Shown here one piece after another: positions 14,290 through 23,963 of a stretch of DNA of 64,000 nucleotides (position 1 is the stretch's first letter; each line of letters opens with the position of its first letter). The notes below the pieces were generated by a model that made no database searches, had not been told where the DNA came from, and saw only the letters and a list, made by a program, of their open reading frames with translations. A program made the translations under genes and the position numbers. The stretch is from AP-15 sp963814805 (GTDB lineage: Bacteria; Pseudomonadota; Alphaproteobacteria; ATCC43930; CGMCC-115725): the NCBI GenBank assembly GCA_963814805.1, contig CAWFER010000015.1:62001-126000 (forward strand). The letters run 5' to 3'.

Positions 14290-16369
14290 TCAGAGATTAC
14301 CGAAGCCGCGGCCTTCGGCGGCGAGGCGGGCGATCAGCGCCGCCGGACGCAGGCTGTCGTCGCCGGAGCGCTCGGCGTAAATGCTCAGCCGGTCGCGGAC
14401 CTGCCCGAGCCCGATCCGATCGGCGTAATACATCGGGCCGCCGCGCCACGACCGGCCAGCCATAGCCATACACCCAGATCACATCGATGTCGCCGGGCCG
14501 CGCGGCGATCCCCTCTTCGAGGATGCGAGCGCCCTCGTTGATCATCGGGAAAATCGTCCGCTCGACGATCTCCGTCGGTTCGATCTTGCGCCGCGCGATG
14601 CCGAGCCGGGCCGAGGCGTCGAGGATGATCCGCTCGACCTCGGGATCGGGGATCGGCGCGCGCGAGCCGGCCTGGTAGCGGAAATAGCCCTTGCCGGTCT
14701 TCTGGCCGAAATGCCCGGCCTCGCACAGCGCGTCCTCGATCGCCGCCTGCCTCGCCGCGCGATTTGCGGATCAGCCAGCCGACATCGAGCCCGGCCAGGT
14801 CCATCATCGCGAACGGCCCCATCGGCAAGCCGAACTCGACCAGCGCCGCCTCGACCTCGTGCGGCAACGCCCCTTCGAGCAACAGCCGTTCGGCCTCGAC
14901 CGAGCGGCGCGCCAGCATCCGGTTGCCGACAAAGCCATAGCAGACGCCGACCACCGCCGGGACCTTGCCGAGCCGCCGGGCGAGCGCCAAGCGCGGTCGC
15001 GACCGCATCGGGCGCGCTCTCAGCCCCGCGGACGATCTCCAACAGGCGCATCACATTGGCCGGGCTGAAAAAATGGGTGCCGACCACATCCTGCGGCCGG
15101 GACGTGGCGCGGGCGATCTCGTCGACATCGAGGGTCGAGGTGTTGGTGGCGAGCAACGCGCCCGGTTCTTCGCCACCCGGTCGAGCTCGGCGAAGACCCG
15201 CTTCTTCAGATCCATGTCCTCGAACACCGCCTCGATCACGACGTCGGCGGCGGCCGCCGCGTCGAGCCCGACGGCGCCGGCGATCAGACCGATGCGGCGC
15301 TCCATCTCGTCGGGGCCGAGCCCGCCACGCGCGACCGTCGCGCGGTAATTGGCGGCGATCCGGTCGAGCCCCTTTTGCAGCAGATCGTCGCCGGTCTCGA
15401 TCAGGGTCACCGGAATCCCGGCATTGGCAAAGCACATGGCGATGCCGCCGCCCATCGTGCCGGCGCCGATCACCGCGGCCCGCGCGATCGGGCGCGGCTT
15501 TGTCTCGGCCGGGATGTCCGGCACTTTTGCCGCCTCGCGCTCGGCGAAGAAGACGTGCCGCTGCGCCTTCGACTGGTCGCCGGCGACGAGCTGTCTGGAA
15601 CAGCTCGCTTTCGCGCTGCAGCCCTTCGTCGAAGGGCAGGACGATGGCGTTGCGCACCGCCTCGACGCAGGCGGCGGGCGCCTCGCGGCCGCGCAGCCGC
15701 TGGGTCAGGGTCGCCGCGGCATCGGCAAAGCCCTCGCCGATCAGCTTGTCGTCGCGGTCGCGAATGAGCCGCAACGGCCGGCGTTCGGCGACCGTCCGGC
15801 GGGCAAAGGCGATCGCCGCCTCGGTCAGATCGCCCTCGGCGATCTCGTCGACGATGCCGTCGGCCAGCGCTTCCGCCGCCCCGACCGGCTCGCCGGTGAC
15901 GATCATCCGCAGCGCCTTTTCCGGGCCTATGAGGCGCGGCAGGCGCTGGGTCCCGCCGGCGCCGGGCAACAGGCCGAGCTTGACTTCGGGCAGGCCGATC
16001 CGCGCCGCCGCCGCGGCGACCCGGAAATGGCAGGCGAGCGCCAGCTCGAAGCCGCCGCCCGAGAGCCGTGCCGTGCAGGGCCGCGACCACCGGCTTTGCC
16101 ATCGCCTCGATCGCGGCGATGACCTCGCCGAGGCTCGGGGCCTGCGGCGGCTTGCCGAATTCGCTGATGTCGGCGCCGGCGAAAAAGGTGCGCCCGGCGC
16201 AGGCGATCACCACCGCCTCGACGCCATCGTCGTCGCCGGCCTGGCGCAGCGCCTCGACCAGCCCGGCGCGGACCTCGTGCTTCAGCGCGTTGACCGGCGG
16301 ATTGTCGGCGATGACGATCGCGATCCGGCCATCGCGGCGAAGATCGATGCTGGCGTTGATATTGCCCAT
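14290..16369 (-). pseudogene. bifunctional enoyl-CoA hydratase / 3-hydroxyacyl-CoA dehydrogenase (FadB/FadJ-like), multiply frameshifted
   Basis: A trifunctional-type beta-oxidation enzyme, about 693 codons if repaired. The crotonase domain comes first: IADNPPVNALKHEVRAGL, the oxyanion-hole segment FFAGADISEFG, and GAGGTQRLPRLIGPEKAL. The NAD domain has AVIGAGTMGGGIAMCFANAG, VIEAVFEDMDLKKRVF, LLATNTSTLDVDEIA and the catalytic-region motif VGTHFFSPANVMRLLEIV. The C-terminal domain contains CYGFVGNRMLARRSVEAE, ALCEAGHFGQKTGKGYFRY and MINEGARILEEGIAARPGDID. At least five frame changes (near 16050, 15590, 15170, 15005 and 14755, with another near 14450) are present. It hydrates enoyl-CoA and oxidises 3-hydroxyacyl-CoA. 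It is upstream of two acyl-CoA dehydrogenase genes, completing most of a beta-oxidation set without a thiolase. Confidence 0.85.
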
Positions 16370-16394
16370 GCCGTCCCTGCCTGTTGCCCGCAGA

Positions 16395-17081
16395 TTAGAC
16401 CGGATGCGCCCGCCGATGAAGGGGCGTGGCACCGGTCGGCCGCCGGCTCAGGACGTCGGCTCCCGACCGACAGCGCTCGAACAGGCCGCTCGAGCATGGC
16501 GCGCGGGTCGGCGGCGCGCATCGCCTCGCCCATGACCGCAATCCCGGAGGCGCCGGCGGCGCGGCACAGCGCGACCTTGGCCGGGGCGATGCCGCCCAGC
16601 GCCACCACCGGCCCGGCCGCTTCTGCGACGATCGCGGCAAGGCCGTCGAGCCCCAGCGCCGGGCCGTAGCCGGGCTTGCTCGCGGTCGGGAAGACCGGGC
16701 TGACGGTGACGTAATCGGCCCCGGCGCGCAGCAGGGAGGCGGCTTTCAGGCCGGAATGAGCCGAGGCGCCGATCAGCGCGCCGGGCAGCCGCAAGCGCGC
16801 CGCTCTGCGGATCGCCGCCGCTCGGGCAGATGCACGCCGCCGGCGCCGACCGCGGCCACCGCCTCGATATCCTCATGCGCCATCACGGTCGCGCCAAATC
16901 GGCGGCCGAGCGCCACCAGCGCCGCCAGCAGTTCGCCGCGCTCGGCCGGCGGCAGATCTTTTTCGCGCAGGCTGAACCAGCGGCAACCGCCGGCAAAAGC
17001 GGCTTCGGCAATTTCGAGGAGCGGCCTTAGCGCCTGGCGGCGGTCGGAGATCACCAGCAGCGGCGGATCGGGCAAATCCAT
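16395..17081 (-). pseudogene. thiE: thiamine-phosphate synthase-like protein, frameshifted
   Basis: A TIM-barrel enzyme that joins HMP pyrophosphate and HET-phosphate to thiamine phosphate. The start at 17081 gives PPLLVISDRRQALRPL, then AFAGGCRWFSLREKDLP (the phosphate/pyrimidine-binding REKD/E segment) and VMAHEDIEAVAAVGAGGVHLP. After a frameshift near 16800 it continues with LIGASAHSGLKAASLLRAGADYVTVSPVF, GLDGLAAIVAEAAGPVVALGGI and ASGIAVMGEAMRA. The C-terminus is uncertain because another indel near 16480 may occur; 16395 is the stop in the frame that avoids overlapping the fadB-like start. No TPP riboswitch was seen upstream. A thiE-like paralogue that is not biosynthetic (TenI-like) cannot be excluded. 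Confidence 0.78.
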
Positions 17082-17092
17082 GGCCGCCAGAC

Positions 17093-17893
17093 CTACGGGT
17101 GCGACGGACCGGGGGCGGCGGGCGGGGGCGCTGGACCGAGCAGCAGATCGGCCGAGACCGTGAGCCGGATCGCCGCCTCGCCGGGTGCGCCCACCGGGGC
17201 CGCCATCGCCATCGCCCCGGCAAAGCGCGGCATCGGCCCGTCGCCGGTCTCGGCGTTGCCGACCTCGCAGATCGCGGTAGCGCAGTACCCGCAGATGCAG
17301 GCGATCGGCGATCGACGCGGCGCGCCGGTCGAGCCCGGCCAACGCCTCGGCGGTCAGATCGTTCTCGGCGGCGCGCACCGTCTCGGGCGAGACCTCGTAG
17401 CCGAGCGAGGACATCAAGCAGCCCATCGGATTGCAATGTCCCGGCGAGCTTCAGCGCCGCATCGGCGTTCGTGCCGCTCAAGATCAGCGACTGACTGCCG
17501 CGCCAGCGCGACGGGCCACCTTGCGGCTGCTCCTCGTTGACCGCGTAAGCGCCGGTTTCGACCTCGACCCCTTGCACCTGATGCGCCCGGTCGAGCGCCG
17601 CCGCCATCCGGCGGTTGATCGCCGATTGCAGCGCCAGCGGGTCGGCGCCGGTCTCCTCGACTCTCAATTCGATGCGCAACAGGTCGCGCACGACCTTGCG
17701 CTCGGCCGTCTGGCTCAGATGCAGCACGGTCGCCTGCCGGTCGGGCACTGCCGGCCGGGCGCCTGCCGGTCGGGCGGCTGCGCCAGCGCCGCGCGCGGTA
17801 CGCGCAGATCGCCGCCGACACCCCTACCGCTAAGGCGATTGCGAAGACGAGGCCTGCTCGGACCTTGGCGAACCCGGCTCGGGTCAGCGCCAC
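17093..17893 (-). pseudogene. SIMPL (DUF541) domain-containing periplasmic protein, frameshifted
   Basis: The product starts with a membrane-anchoring or signal segment (GLVFAIALAVGVSAAICAY) and continues with the SIMPL/DUF541 fold: ATVLHLSQTAERKVVRDLLR, LRVEETGADPLALQSAINRR, a strand with VEVETGAYAVNEEQPQ, and LILSGTNADAALKLAGTLQ. After further frame changes near 17740, 17420 and 17270 it continues SSLGYEVSPETVRAAENDL and TAEALAGLDRRAASIADRL. It ends VSADLLLGPAPPPAAPGP at the TAG at 17093-17095. SIMPL proteins are periplasmic or lipoprotein-like, with a loosely defined link to oxidative-stress defence. The gene lies 11 bp upstream of the thiE start and is divergent from hemD. Confidence 0.72.
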
Positions 17894-18013
17894 CAGCGAT
17901 CCTCCGTATGTTCGCTCGCCCGCCGAAGCGGCGTCGGCCGATTATGGACGAGCGCGCCCGCCCCGGCTACCGACGGCTCTTGCGGCGCTGCCGGGTTTGG
18001 GCGATGAAGACCG

Positions 18014-18768
18014 ATGGTTTCGATCGCACCGCGGCGAGGGTTGCAGGCGCTGGTCACCCGCCCGCGCGAGGACGCGGAGAGATTGGCGGCGGCGCTGGCG
18101 GCGCGCGGCGTCGCCGCATTGATCGAACCGCTGATGGAGGTGCATTTCCACGCGGCGACCGCGCCGGATCTCCGCCGGCGTGCAGGCGATATTGTGCACC
18201 AGCGCCAATGGGGTGCGGGCGCTGGCGCGGGCCAGCGGCGAACGCCGGCTGCCGCTCCTCGCGGTCGGCGACGCCACCGCGGCGCGCGCCCAGGACCGAG
18301 GGTTTTGTCGCGATCGCCAGCGCCGGCGGCGATGTCGCCGACCTCGCGCGGCTCGCCGCGGCCCGGCTCGATCCGGGCAACGGGCGACTGCTGCACGTCT
18401 GCGGCGGCGCCGTCGCCGGCGACCTTGCCGGCGACCTGCGCACGCGCGGTTTCGCGGTCGAGCGCGCCATCCTCTACCAGGTGCTGCCAGTGCCGGCGCT
18501 GAGCCCGGCCGCGGTCGAAACGATCGGCTCGGGGATGATCGATTTTGCCTTGTTCTTCTCGCCGCGCACTGCCGCGATCTTTGTCCGGCTGGCGAATGGC
18601 GCCGGGATCGGGCGGAGCTGCGCCGGTATCGCCGCTCTATCGATCAGCGCCGCGGCGGACGCTCCGCTCGCGGCGCTGCCCTGGCGCGAGCGGCGGATAG
18701 CGGCGCGGCCCGATCAGCCGGCGCTGCTCGCGGCGCTCGGCCGCCTGCTCGCCGAAGAGCCGGTGTGA
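18014..18768 (+). pseudogene. hemD: uroporphyrinogen-III synthase, frameshifted
   Basis: Converts hydroxymethylbilane to uroporphyrinogen III in tetrapyrrole synthesis. The N-terminal half reads GLQALVTRPREDAERLAAAL and ALIEPLMEVHFH, then after a frameshift near 18178 AILCTSANGVRALARAS (the conserved TSxNGV region) and LLAVGDATAARAQDRGF. A second change near 18300 leads into VAIASAGGDVADLARLAA, LLHVCGGAVAGDLAGDLRTR, AILYQVLPVPAL and FFSPRTAAIFVRL, the second conserved S-P-R-T-A site. The repaired length of about 250 codons is normal. It is followed by the mitofilin-like gene and hemY, a standard alphaproteobacterial order; hemC is not adjacent here. Confidence 0.85.
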
Positions 18769-18782
18769 GCGAAGGCGAGGCG

Positions 18783-20140
18783 ATGTCCGAAGAACACAGC
18801 GCCGGCGCCCCGCACGATCGCGACCTGCCGCCAGTCGAGCCGGAGGGGGTCGAGCTGGGCCGCCACGTCGGCGGCACCGCGACCCCGCCCGCCGCGGCAG
18901 CGCCTGCACACCGCGCCGCGCGCTTGCGGCTGGCGGTTCTGTGGCTGGCGTTGCTGCTGGCGTTGGTCATCGCCGGGATAGCACTGTCGCCGTTCTGGGC
19001 GCCGGCGGTGGCGTCGCTGCTGCCGTGGGGCGCCGAGGGCTCGGCGCCGACAGCGAATTATGCGAGGCGTTCGATGCGCGGGTAACCGCGCTCGGATCGC
19101 GTGCACTTGGCCAATCGAGTGGCTGCGCTCGAAGCACGGCCGGCGCCGAACTCCACCGATGTCGATGCGATCAAGGCGGCGCAGGCGACGCAGGAACAGC
19201 GAGTTCGACCGGTTGGCGGCGGCGCTCGCCGCGGTTCGCCCGGACCGGGCCGCGATCGCGGCCAACGCGGCCGCACTGCAGCAGCTGACCCGGCGCGTGG
19301 CGGCGATCGAAGCGCAAGCCGCCGGCAAAGCCGCCGAGAATGGCAAGGTGCAGCAGCGGATCGAGCGGCTCGGCCTCGCCGCCGCCGATCTCGGCGACCG
19401 GCTGTCGACGCTGGAGCGGCAAATCCGCGCGCAGGGCCTCGCCGATCGGGCTGGCCCGGCATTGCTGCTGGCGGTGGAGCAAATGCGTCAGGCGGTCGAG
19501 CAAGGCCTGCCGTTCGAGACCGCGTACAGCACCTTTAACGGGCTCGCCCGCAGCGATCCGGCGCTGACCGCCGGGGCGGCACCGCTGGCCGAAGCCGCCC
19601 GCGACGGCGTGCCGGGTCGCGCCGCGCTCAGCCGCGGGCTCGACGATCTCGCCGGCAAGCTCGCCCGCGCGACAGCCGCGCCTGGCGCGGCGGCGTCATG
19701 GTGGCGACAGGCGCTCGACCGGGCCCGCGGGCTGGTCACGATCCGGCGCATCGGCGCCGCCGGCGACAATGGACCGCGCGCGGCGGTCGACGCCGCCCGA
19801 GCGGCGCTGGCCGACGGCGAGCTCGGCGCCGCGGTCGCCGACCCTCGATCGGCTCACCGGGGCCGATGGCGAGGCGGCCAAGCCGTGGCTGCGGATGGCG
19901 CGCACCCGGCTCGCGGCCGAGGCGGCGCTGGCGCATCTGCAGGATCTGCTGGCGGTCCGCCTCGGCGCCTCTTCGACGCCCCCGGCGGCGCCGGCCGCCG
20001 GGCGGGGTCAGGGTCAGGCAGCGCCTGCCGTCGCCCCGCCGCCCAATCCCAATCCCAATCCCAATCCCAATCCCAATCCCAATCCCAATCCGGATCGCCA
20101 ATCCAGCTGCGCCGGCGCACCATCGCGCGCGCCATCCTGA
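18783..20140 (+). pseudogene. mitofilin-like inner-membrane protein (COG4223 type), frameshifted
   Basis: Begins with a charged N-terminal tail (MSEEHSAGAPHDRDLPPVEP), then one membrane helix (LAVLWLALLLALVIAGIAL) and a long coiled-coil region (ATQEQ..., LTRRVAAIEAQAAGKAAENG, IERLGLAAADLGDRLSTLER). The C-terminal mitofilin-type domain has LLLAVEQMRQAVEQGLPF and LARSDPALTAGAAPLAEAA, and after a frameshift near 19845 PTLDRLTGADGEAAKPWLRM. Another change lies near 19090. The extreme C-terminus is an Asn-Pro dipeptide run encoded by a hexanucleotide repeat. Bacterial homologues shape the cell envelope and usually lie between hemD and hemY, as here. Its TGA overlaps the hemY ATG by one base (TGATG). 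Confidence 0.75.
20042..20089 (+). repeat. (CCCAAT)8 hexanucleotide tandem repeat inside the mitofilin-like gene
   Basis: Eight perfect copies of CCCAAT, read in the mitofilin-like frame as (Asn-Pro)8 near the C-terminus. Because the unit is six bases, slippage would change linker length without shifting the frame. The repeat is 50 bp before the hemY start, so copy number could slightly alter spacing but not reading of hemY. Confidence 0.95.
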
Positions 20141-21696
20141 TGCGGGCGATCGGCGCTTTGATCGCGATCGCCGCGGCGGTGGTTGCGGCGGTGTTCTTCG
20201 CCAACCATCCAGGGCAGGTCGAGATTGTCTGGCAGGGCTGGCAGATCGACACCTCGGTCGGCGTGCTGATCGCCGCGGCGGTTCTGACGGCGCTCGCGAT
20301 GGCGCTGTTGCTATGGTTGGCGACCAGGATCCTCGGCAGCCCGCGCGCGTTTCTGCGGCGGCGGCGCGAGCGGCGGCGGCGGGCCGGCTATCAGGCATTG
20401 ACCCGCGGCATGGTCGCGGTCGCCGCCGGCGACCCGCAGGAAGCGCGCCGCCACGCCCGCCGGGCCGAGGCGCTGCTCGCCGAGCCGCCCTTGACCCTGC
20501 TGCTGTCGGCGCAGGCGGCGCAGCTCGGCGGCGATCGGAACGCCGCTAAAAAATTCTTTACCGCGATGCTCGACCGCACCGAGACCGAGTTTCTGGGGCT
20601 GCGTGGGCTGCTCAACCAAGCCTTGCACGAGGGCGACCACGACACCGCGCGGCGTCTCGCCGAGCGCGCTGCGGCGCTGCGTCCAAATGCGCGCTGGGCG
20701 ATGGCGAGCCGGTTCGAGCTGGCGGTGCGCGACCGGCGTTGGGAGGCGGCGCGCGACACTCTTGCTCAGGCCGTCAGGCGCCAGATCGCGCCCGCCGCGG
20801 CCGAGCATCATCGCGGCGTTATTCTCTTCGAGTTGAGCCTTGCGGCGCTGGCCCGGGGCGACCGGGTGCGGGCGTTGGCGCTGGCCGGGGAGGCTCAGGC
20901 GTTGGTCCCGGACCTGGCCCCGGCGGCGGCGCATTACGCGCGCCTGCTGAGCGAGGACCAGCGCACTCGCCGCGCCGTCAAAACCGTCGAGCGCGCCTGG
21001 CAGACCGCACCCCACCCGGAACTGGCGCAGGTCTATGGCGCGATCCGCGAGAGCGAGGCGCCGCTGGCGCGCGTGGCCCGGTTCGAGCGGCTAGCGGCGC
21101 GCAACCCGACGGCGCGCGAAAGCCATCTCGCACTCGCCGAAGCGGCGTTGGCGGCGCAGCTCTGGGGCGAGGCCCGCCGTCATCTCGAACGGGCGCTGAC
21201 AGCCGACCCGCCGCCGCTGGCGACGACCCCGGCGCACCCGGCCGCAGCGCCGGCATTGACGGTTGCCGACTGGTCGGACCGGCCGGTGCCGCCGGCGGCC
21301 AGCGACGGGCAGGCGGCAACTGCCGGCCGCCCCAGTGTGCGGCTGTGCCTGATGATGGCCCGGCTCGAAGAAGGCGAGCACGGCGATCTGGTCAAGATGC
21401 GCCAATGGCTCGACCGCGCCGCGCGGGCGATGCCCGACCCCTGCTATATGTGCGCGAGCTGCGGCGGCGAGAGCCTCGAATGGCATGCGCTGTGCCCGCG
21501 CTGCGGCAGCTTTGACGCGCTTGCCTGGCGCACCCCGGTCCGCGCCGCCGCCAATGAGACCGCGGTGGATCGGGTCGCGACAGATGGCGTCGCTCCGGGG
21601 GCCGGAGCCGAGGCCATGCCCAACGGTCGAACCGATGCCGCGCCCGCCGAGCGGCCCCCGCCGGCCGCCCCGATTGCCGAGCCGGGCGGCGGCTGA
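20140..21696 (+). CDS. hemY: HemY-like inner-membrane TPR protein
   Basis: A 518-residue protein, intact. Two N-terminal membrane helices (MRAIGALIAIAAAVVAAVFF and VLIAAAVLTALAMALLLWL) enclose the short segment NHPGQVEIVWQGWQIDTSV, which is diagnostic of HemY. TPR-like helical repeats follow (RAGYQALTRGMVAVAAGDPQ, LLLSAQAAQLGGDRNAAKKF, LVKMRQWLDRAARAMPD and others). The C-terminus has a zinc-ribbon/rubredoxin-like knuckle, CYMCASCGG followed by LCPRCGSFDALAW. HemY is linked to late haem synthesis, but no catalytic activity is established for it. The ATG at 20140 is chosen because it overlaps the preceding stop and gives the canonical membrane start; the frame is open much further upstream. 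Confidence 0.9.
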   Translation: MRAIGALIAIAAAVVAAVFFANHPGQVEIVWQGWQIDTSVGVLIAAAVLTALAMALLLWLATRILGSPRAFLRRRRERRRRAGYQALTRGMVAVAAGDPQEARRHARRAEALLAEPPLTLLLSAQAAQLGGDRNAAKKFFTAMLDRTETEFLGLRGLLNQALHEGDHDTARRLAERAAALRPNARWAMASRFELAVRDRRWEAARDTLAQAVRRQIAPAAAEHHRGVILFELSLAALARGDRVRALALAGEAQALVPDLAPAAAHYARLLSEDQRTRRAVKTVERAWQTAPHPELAQVYGAIRESEAPLARVARFERLAARNPTARESHLALAEAALAAQLWGEARRHLERALTADPPPLATTPAHPAAAPALTVADWSDRPVPPAASDGQAATAGRPSVRLCLMMARLEEGEHGDLVKMRQWLDRAARAMPDPCYMCASCGGESLEWHALCPRCGSFDALAWRTPVRAAANETAVDRVATDGVAPGAGAEAMPNGRTDAAPAERPPPAAPIAEPGGG

Positions 21697-21765
21697 GCTC
21701 GCTCGCCGCCTGCGTGGCAAACGGCTTGGCGCAAAGCGTGAAACACGCTATCAGTGAGCTGGCGT

Positions 21766-21840
21766 GCCCCGGTAGCTCAGCGGTAGAGCAACCGCTTCGT
21801 AAGCGGTAGGTCGTTGGTTCAAATCCGACTCGGGGCACCA
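21766..21840 (+). tRNA. tRNA-Thr (anticodon CGT)
   Basis: A complete 75-nt cloverleaf. The acceptor stem GCCCCGG pairs with TCGGGGC, with the 3' ACCA encoded. The D-arm is GCTC-AGCGGTA-GAGC, the anticodon arm ACCGC-TTCGTAA-GCGGT gives anticodon CGT, and the T-arm is GTTGG-TTCAAAT-CCGAC. It decodes ACG threonine codons. It marks the boundary between the core genes on its left and accessory, transposon-rich DNA on its right. Confidence 0.97.
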
Positions 21841-22168
21841 GTCTTTTCAGTTAGTTAATAGATAAGACTAGTCAGATCGCCTGTACGATCTTGGGGCTAT
21901 CGGGCTCTGTGGGTAGCGATTTGGGTAGCAGACGTGGGACTGCGCTCAAGCCCGCTAGAAAGCTGTGGCTGCGGCTTTTTGGTCATTTCTCACTGCAAGG
22001 CCGGAGCGGAGGGCGGGTAGCCGCCGTTCCTGGCCACGAGGCTCGATGCGGCTCTAGCCGGGTCCGGCGCGGGGCGGCCTTCTCTGGCGCGTGGAACAGC
22101 TTACCCGGCGCCAGGACATACGGAAATCTGGGCGACGAGCATCACGAGCCCTTCCCGGTCAGACGAGG
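21841..22168. other. non-coding stretch after tRNA-Thr, no gene seen
   Basis: No supported coding region. The first 60 bases are AT-rich (AGTCTT and AAGACT could pair as a weak 6-bp stem around an 18-base loop), unlike the neighbouring core DNA. A short string, GTGGGTAGCGATTTGGGTAGCAG, repeats GGGTAGC twice. Its position directly after a tRNA 3' end suggests a scar of an integration event, but I found no second copy of the tRNA 3' end in the window. Confidence 0.4.
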
Positions 22169-22746
22169 CTAAGGTGCTTGCAGCGCACCGCCATCGACGA
22201 GGTCATTTCGCCGGTGCTGAAGCCGGTCTTCATCGGGTACAGGTGGGCCTCGGCGATATCCCTGACCGGCCGGAGTTCGGTGGCGAAGCTTTTTCACCAT
22301 GCCCTCGATCCCGTCGAGCACGCCGGCATAGATACTCCGTCCGGCGACGCGCGCTGGCCGGCAAGTCGGGAGACCACGGTGATCGAGCCCGACATAAAGC
22401 CAAAATGGTCGATGCCCCATGCGTCATGGCTGGAAAAGTCGGCGAATTACCGGATCGGTCTGGCGGCGACCGGAGCCTCGCCTGGCCGTTGGCCGCGAAT
22501 GAGGATCGTCATGCCACCGAGATCGAGGAAAATCTGCGGCGCACCACGGGCTGTCGTATTGGCGGTGATCGTGGCGCCGAACATCTCGACGTACCACCTG
22601 GCCGAGGCTTCCGGATCGTCGCTGATGATGTGAACATGGTCGAATTTGCAGGCGGGATTGCTGATGGTTCCTCCCTCGTCTGCGAGATCGGCCGGGGCGA
22701 CCAGCTCTCCGGCCGCAGCATCAGCTTCGTTGGGGTTATGCGCCAT
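22169..22746 (-). pseudogene. VOC (glyoxalase/dioxygenase) family protein, frameshifted
   Basis: Read leftwards, the N-terminal part has KFDHVHIISDDPEASARWY and EMFGATI with PQIFLDLGGMTILIRGQRPG, the first beta-alpha-beta-beta-beta unit of the vicinal-oxygen-chelate fold with a likely metal histidine (DHVHI). After a frameshift near 22450 it continues AWGIDHFGF (second metal histidine) and later GIEGMVKKL and FATELRPVRDIAEAHLYP in changing frames. At least two or three indels are needed. VOC proteins include glyoxalases, dioxygenases and fosfomycin/bleomycin resistance proteins; the substrate is unknown. The nominal ATG at 22746 overlaps the divergent dehydrogenase start, so the true start is probably downstream. 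Confidence 0.55.
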
Positions 22747-23713
22747 GATCGCCGCTGCCGATAACATCGTCATTTGCTTTGCCCACGTTGCCTATCGGCT
22801 GCAAGAGCGGTTCTTGGCGCTTGAGACCGGCATCGACAGCTTCGCTGTTCGCGACCGCGAAACCTTGGAAAAGCGGGTCGGCGAAGCCGACGTGCTGGTG
22901 ATCTCCGGGCTGTGGCGGAACCAGCTCCTCGATCAGACGAAACGGCTCCGCTTCATTCAGTCGATCGGCGCCGGCACCGACCAATTCCCGCGCGAAGATC
23001 TGGCCAGCCGCGGCATCCGATTAGCGAGCGCCCATGGCGTCAACGCTGGCGCGGTCGCCGAGCACGCGATCGCGCTGATGCTGGCCTTGAGCCGCCGTCT
23101 TCCTGAGGCCCGCGACAACCAGCGCCGGCGCATCTGGCGGGGCATGATTGGCGATCCCGCCCAACGCGAGGACGAACTCGGCGGCAAGACGCTCCTTGTC
23201 GTCGGCCTGGGCGACATCGGCGGACGGTTGGCCCAACTGGCCAAGGCCTTCGATATGCACGTCGTCGGTCTGCGCCGCCATCCGGCGTTAGGCCGCGGTC
23301 CCGCGGATGCGGTGCACGCCATGGGCGACCTCCACGCGCTGTTGCCTGATGCCGATTTCGTGGCCCTCACCTGCCCGCTGACCGCCGAGACGGAAAACCT
23401 GATCGACGCCGAAGCGCTCAGCCGGATGAAACCGACCGCCCAGCTGGTCAACGTCGCGCGCGGGCGGGTCGCCGATCAGACGGCACTGATCGAGGCGCTG
23501 GCGGCGCGCCGCATCGCCGGCGCCGGCATCGACGTGACCGCAGAAGAACCGCTGGCGCCAAGTTCGCCGCTTTGGGCGATGGAGCATGTCCTGATCACGC
23601 CCCACACCGCGGGCGAGACCCGGCGTTATGAGGACAACGTCATCGAGATCCTGCTCGACAATCTGGGACGTCTGCGGCGTGGCGAAACGCAATTGCGCAA
23701 CCAGATCGTCTGA
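22745..23713 (+). CDS. D-2-hydroxyacid dehydrogenase, NAD-binding
   Basis: An intact 322-residue D-isomer-specific 2-hydroxyacid dehydrogenase. The N-terminal catalytic domain contains RLRFIQSIGAGTDQFPRE and NAGAVAEHAIALMLALSR. The NAD domain has LLVVGLGDIGGRLAQLAKAF (GxGxxG) and ADFVALTCPLTAETENLID. The catalytic arginine is in LVNVARGRVADQ, the glutamate in AGIDVTAEEPLAPSSPLW, and the histidine in VLITPHTAGETRRY. It reduces 2-keto acids or oxidises D-2-hydroxy acids; the exact substrate is not evident. The ATG at 22745 begins the recognisable fold; the frame is open upstream but without homology. Confidence 0.9.
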   Translation: MIAAADNIVICFAHVAYRLQERFLALETGIDSFAVRDRETLEKRVGEADVLVISGLWRNQLLDQTKRLRFIQSIGAGTDQFPREDLASRGIRLASAHGVNAGAVAEHAIALMLALSRRLPEARDNQRRRIWRGMIGDPAQREDELGGKTLLVVGLGDIGGRLAQLAKAFDMHVVGLRRHPALGRGPADAVHAMGDLHALLPDADFVALTCPLTAETENLIDAEALSRMKPTAQLVNVARGRVADQTALIEALAARRIAGAGIDVTAEEPLAPSSPLWAMEHVLITPHTAGETRRYEDNVIEILLDNLGRLRRGETQLRNQIV

Positions 23714-23963
23714 AGTTCCTGGACCAACAGCTCCCGAGCCCCGCTTCGCCGCGCGTAGTTTGGCCATCCACCAGCGTTAGGGTCGTGAGCTACCATCCGT
23801 GGCTGTGAGCGGATGGCGCTATAGCGCCGAATTCCAGCCGTTCGCCTGCAGGCCGTCTTTGAGGGGTGGCAAGCGGTTGTTAGCCGCTCTCAGCTTGCAA
23901 TGAACGATGCGGCTCTGCGAATATTTCATCCGAAGGACAAAGGACGAGAATTAGGACGTCGGG

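Noticed and set aside
20042..20089. Possible CRISPR repeat
   Set aside because: A 6-bp direct tandem repeat without spacers; it is a simple sequence repeat.
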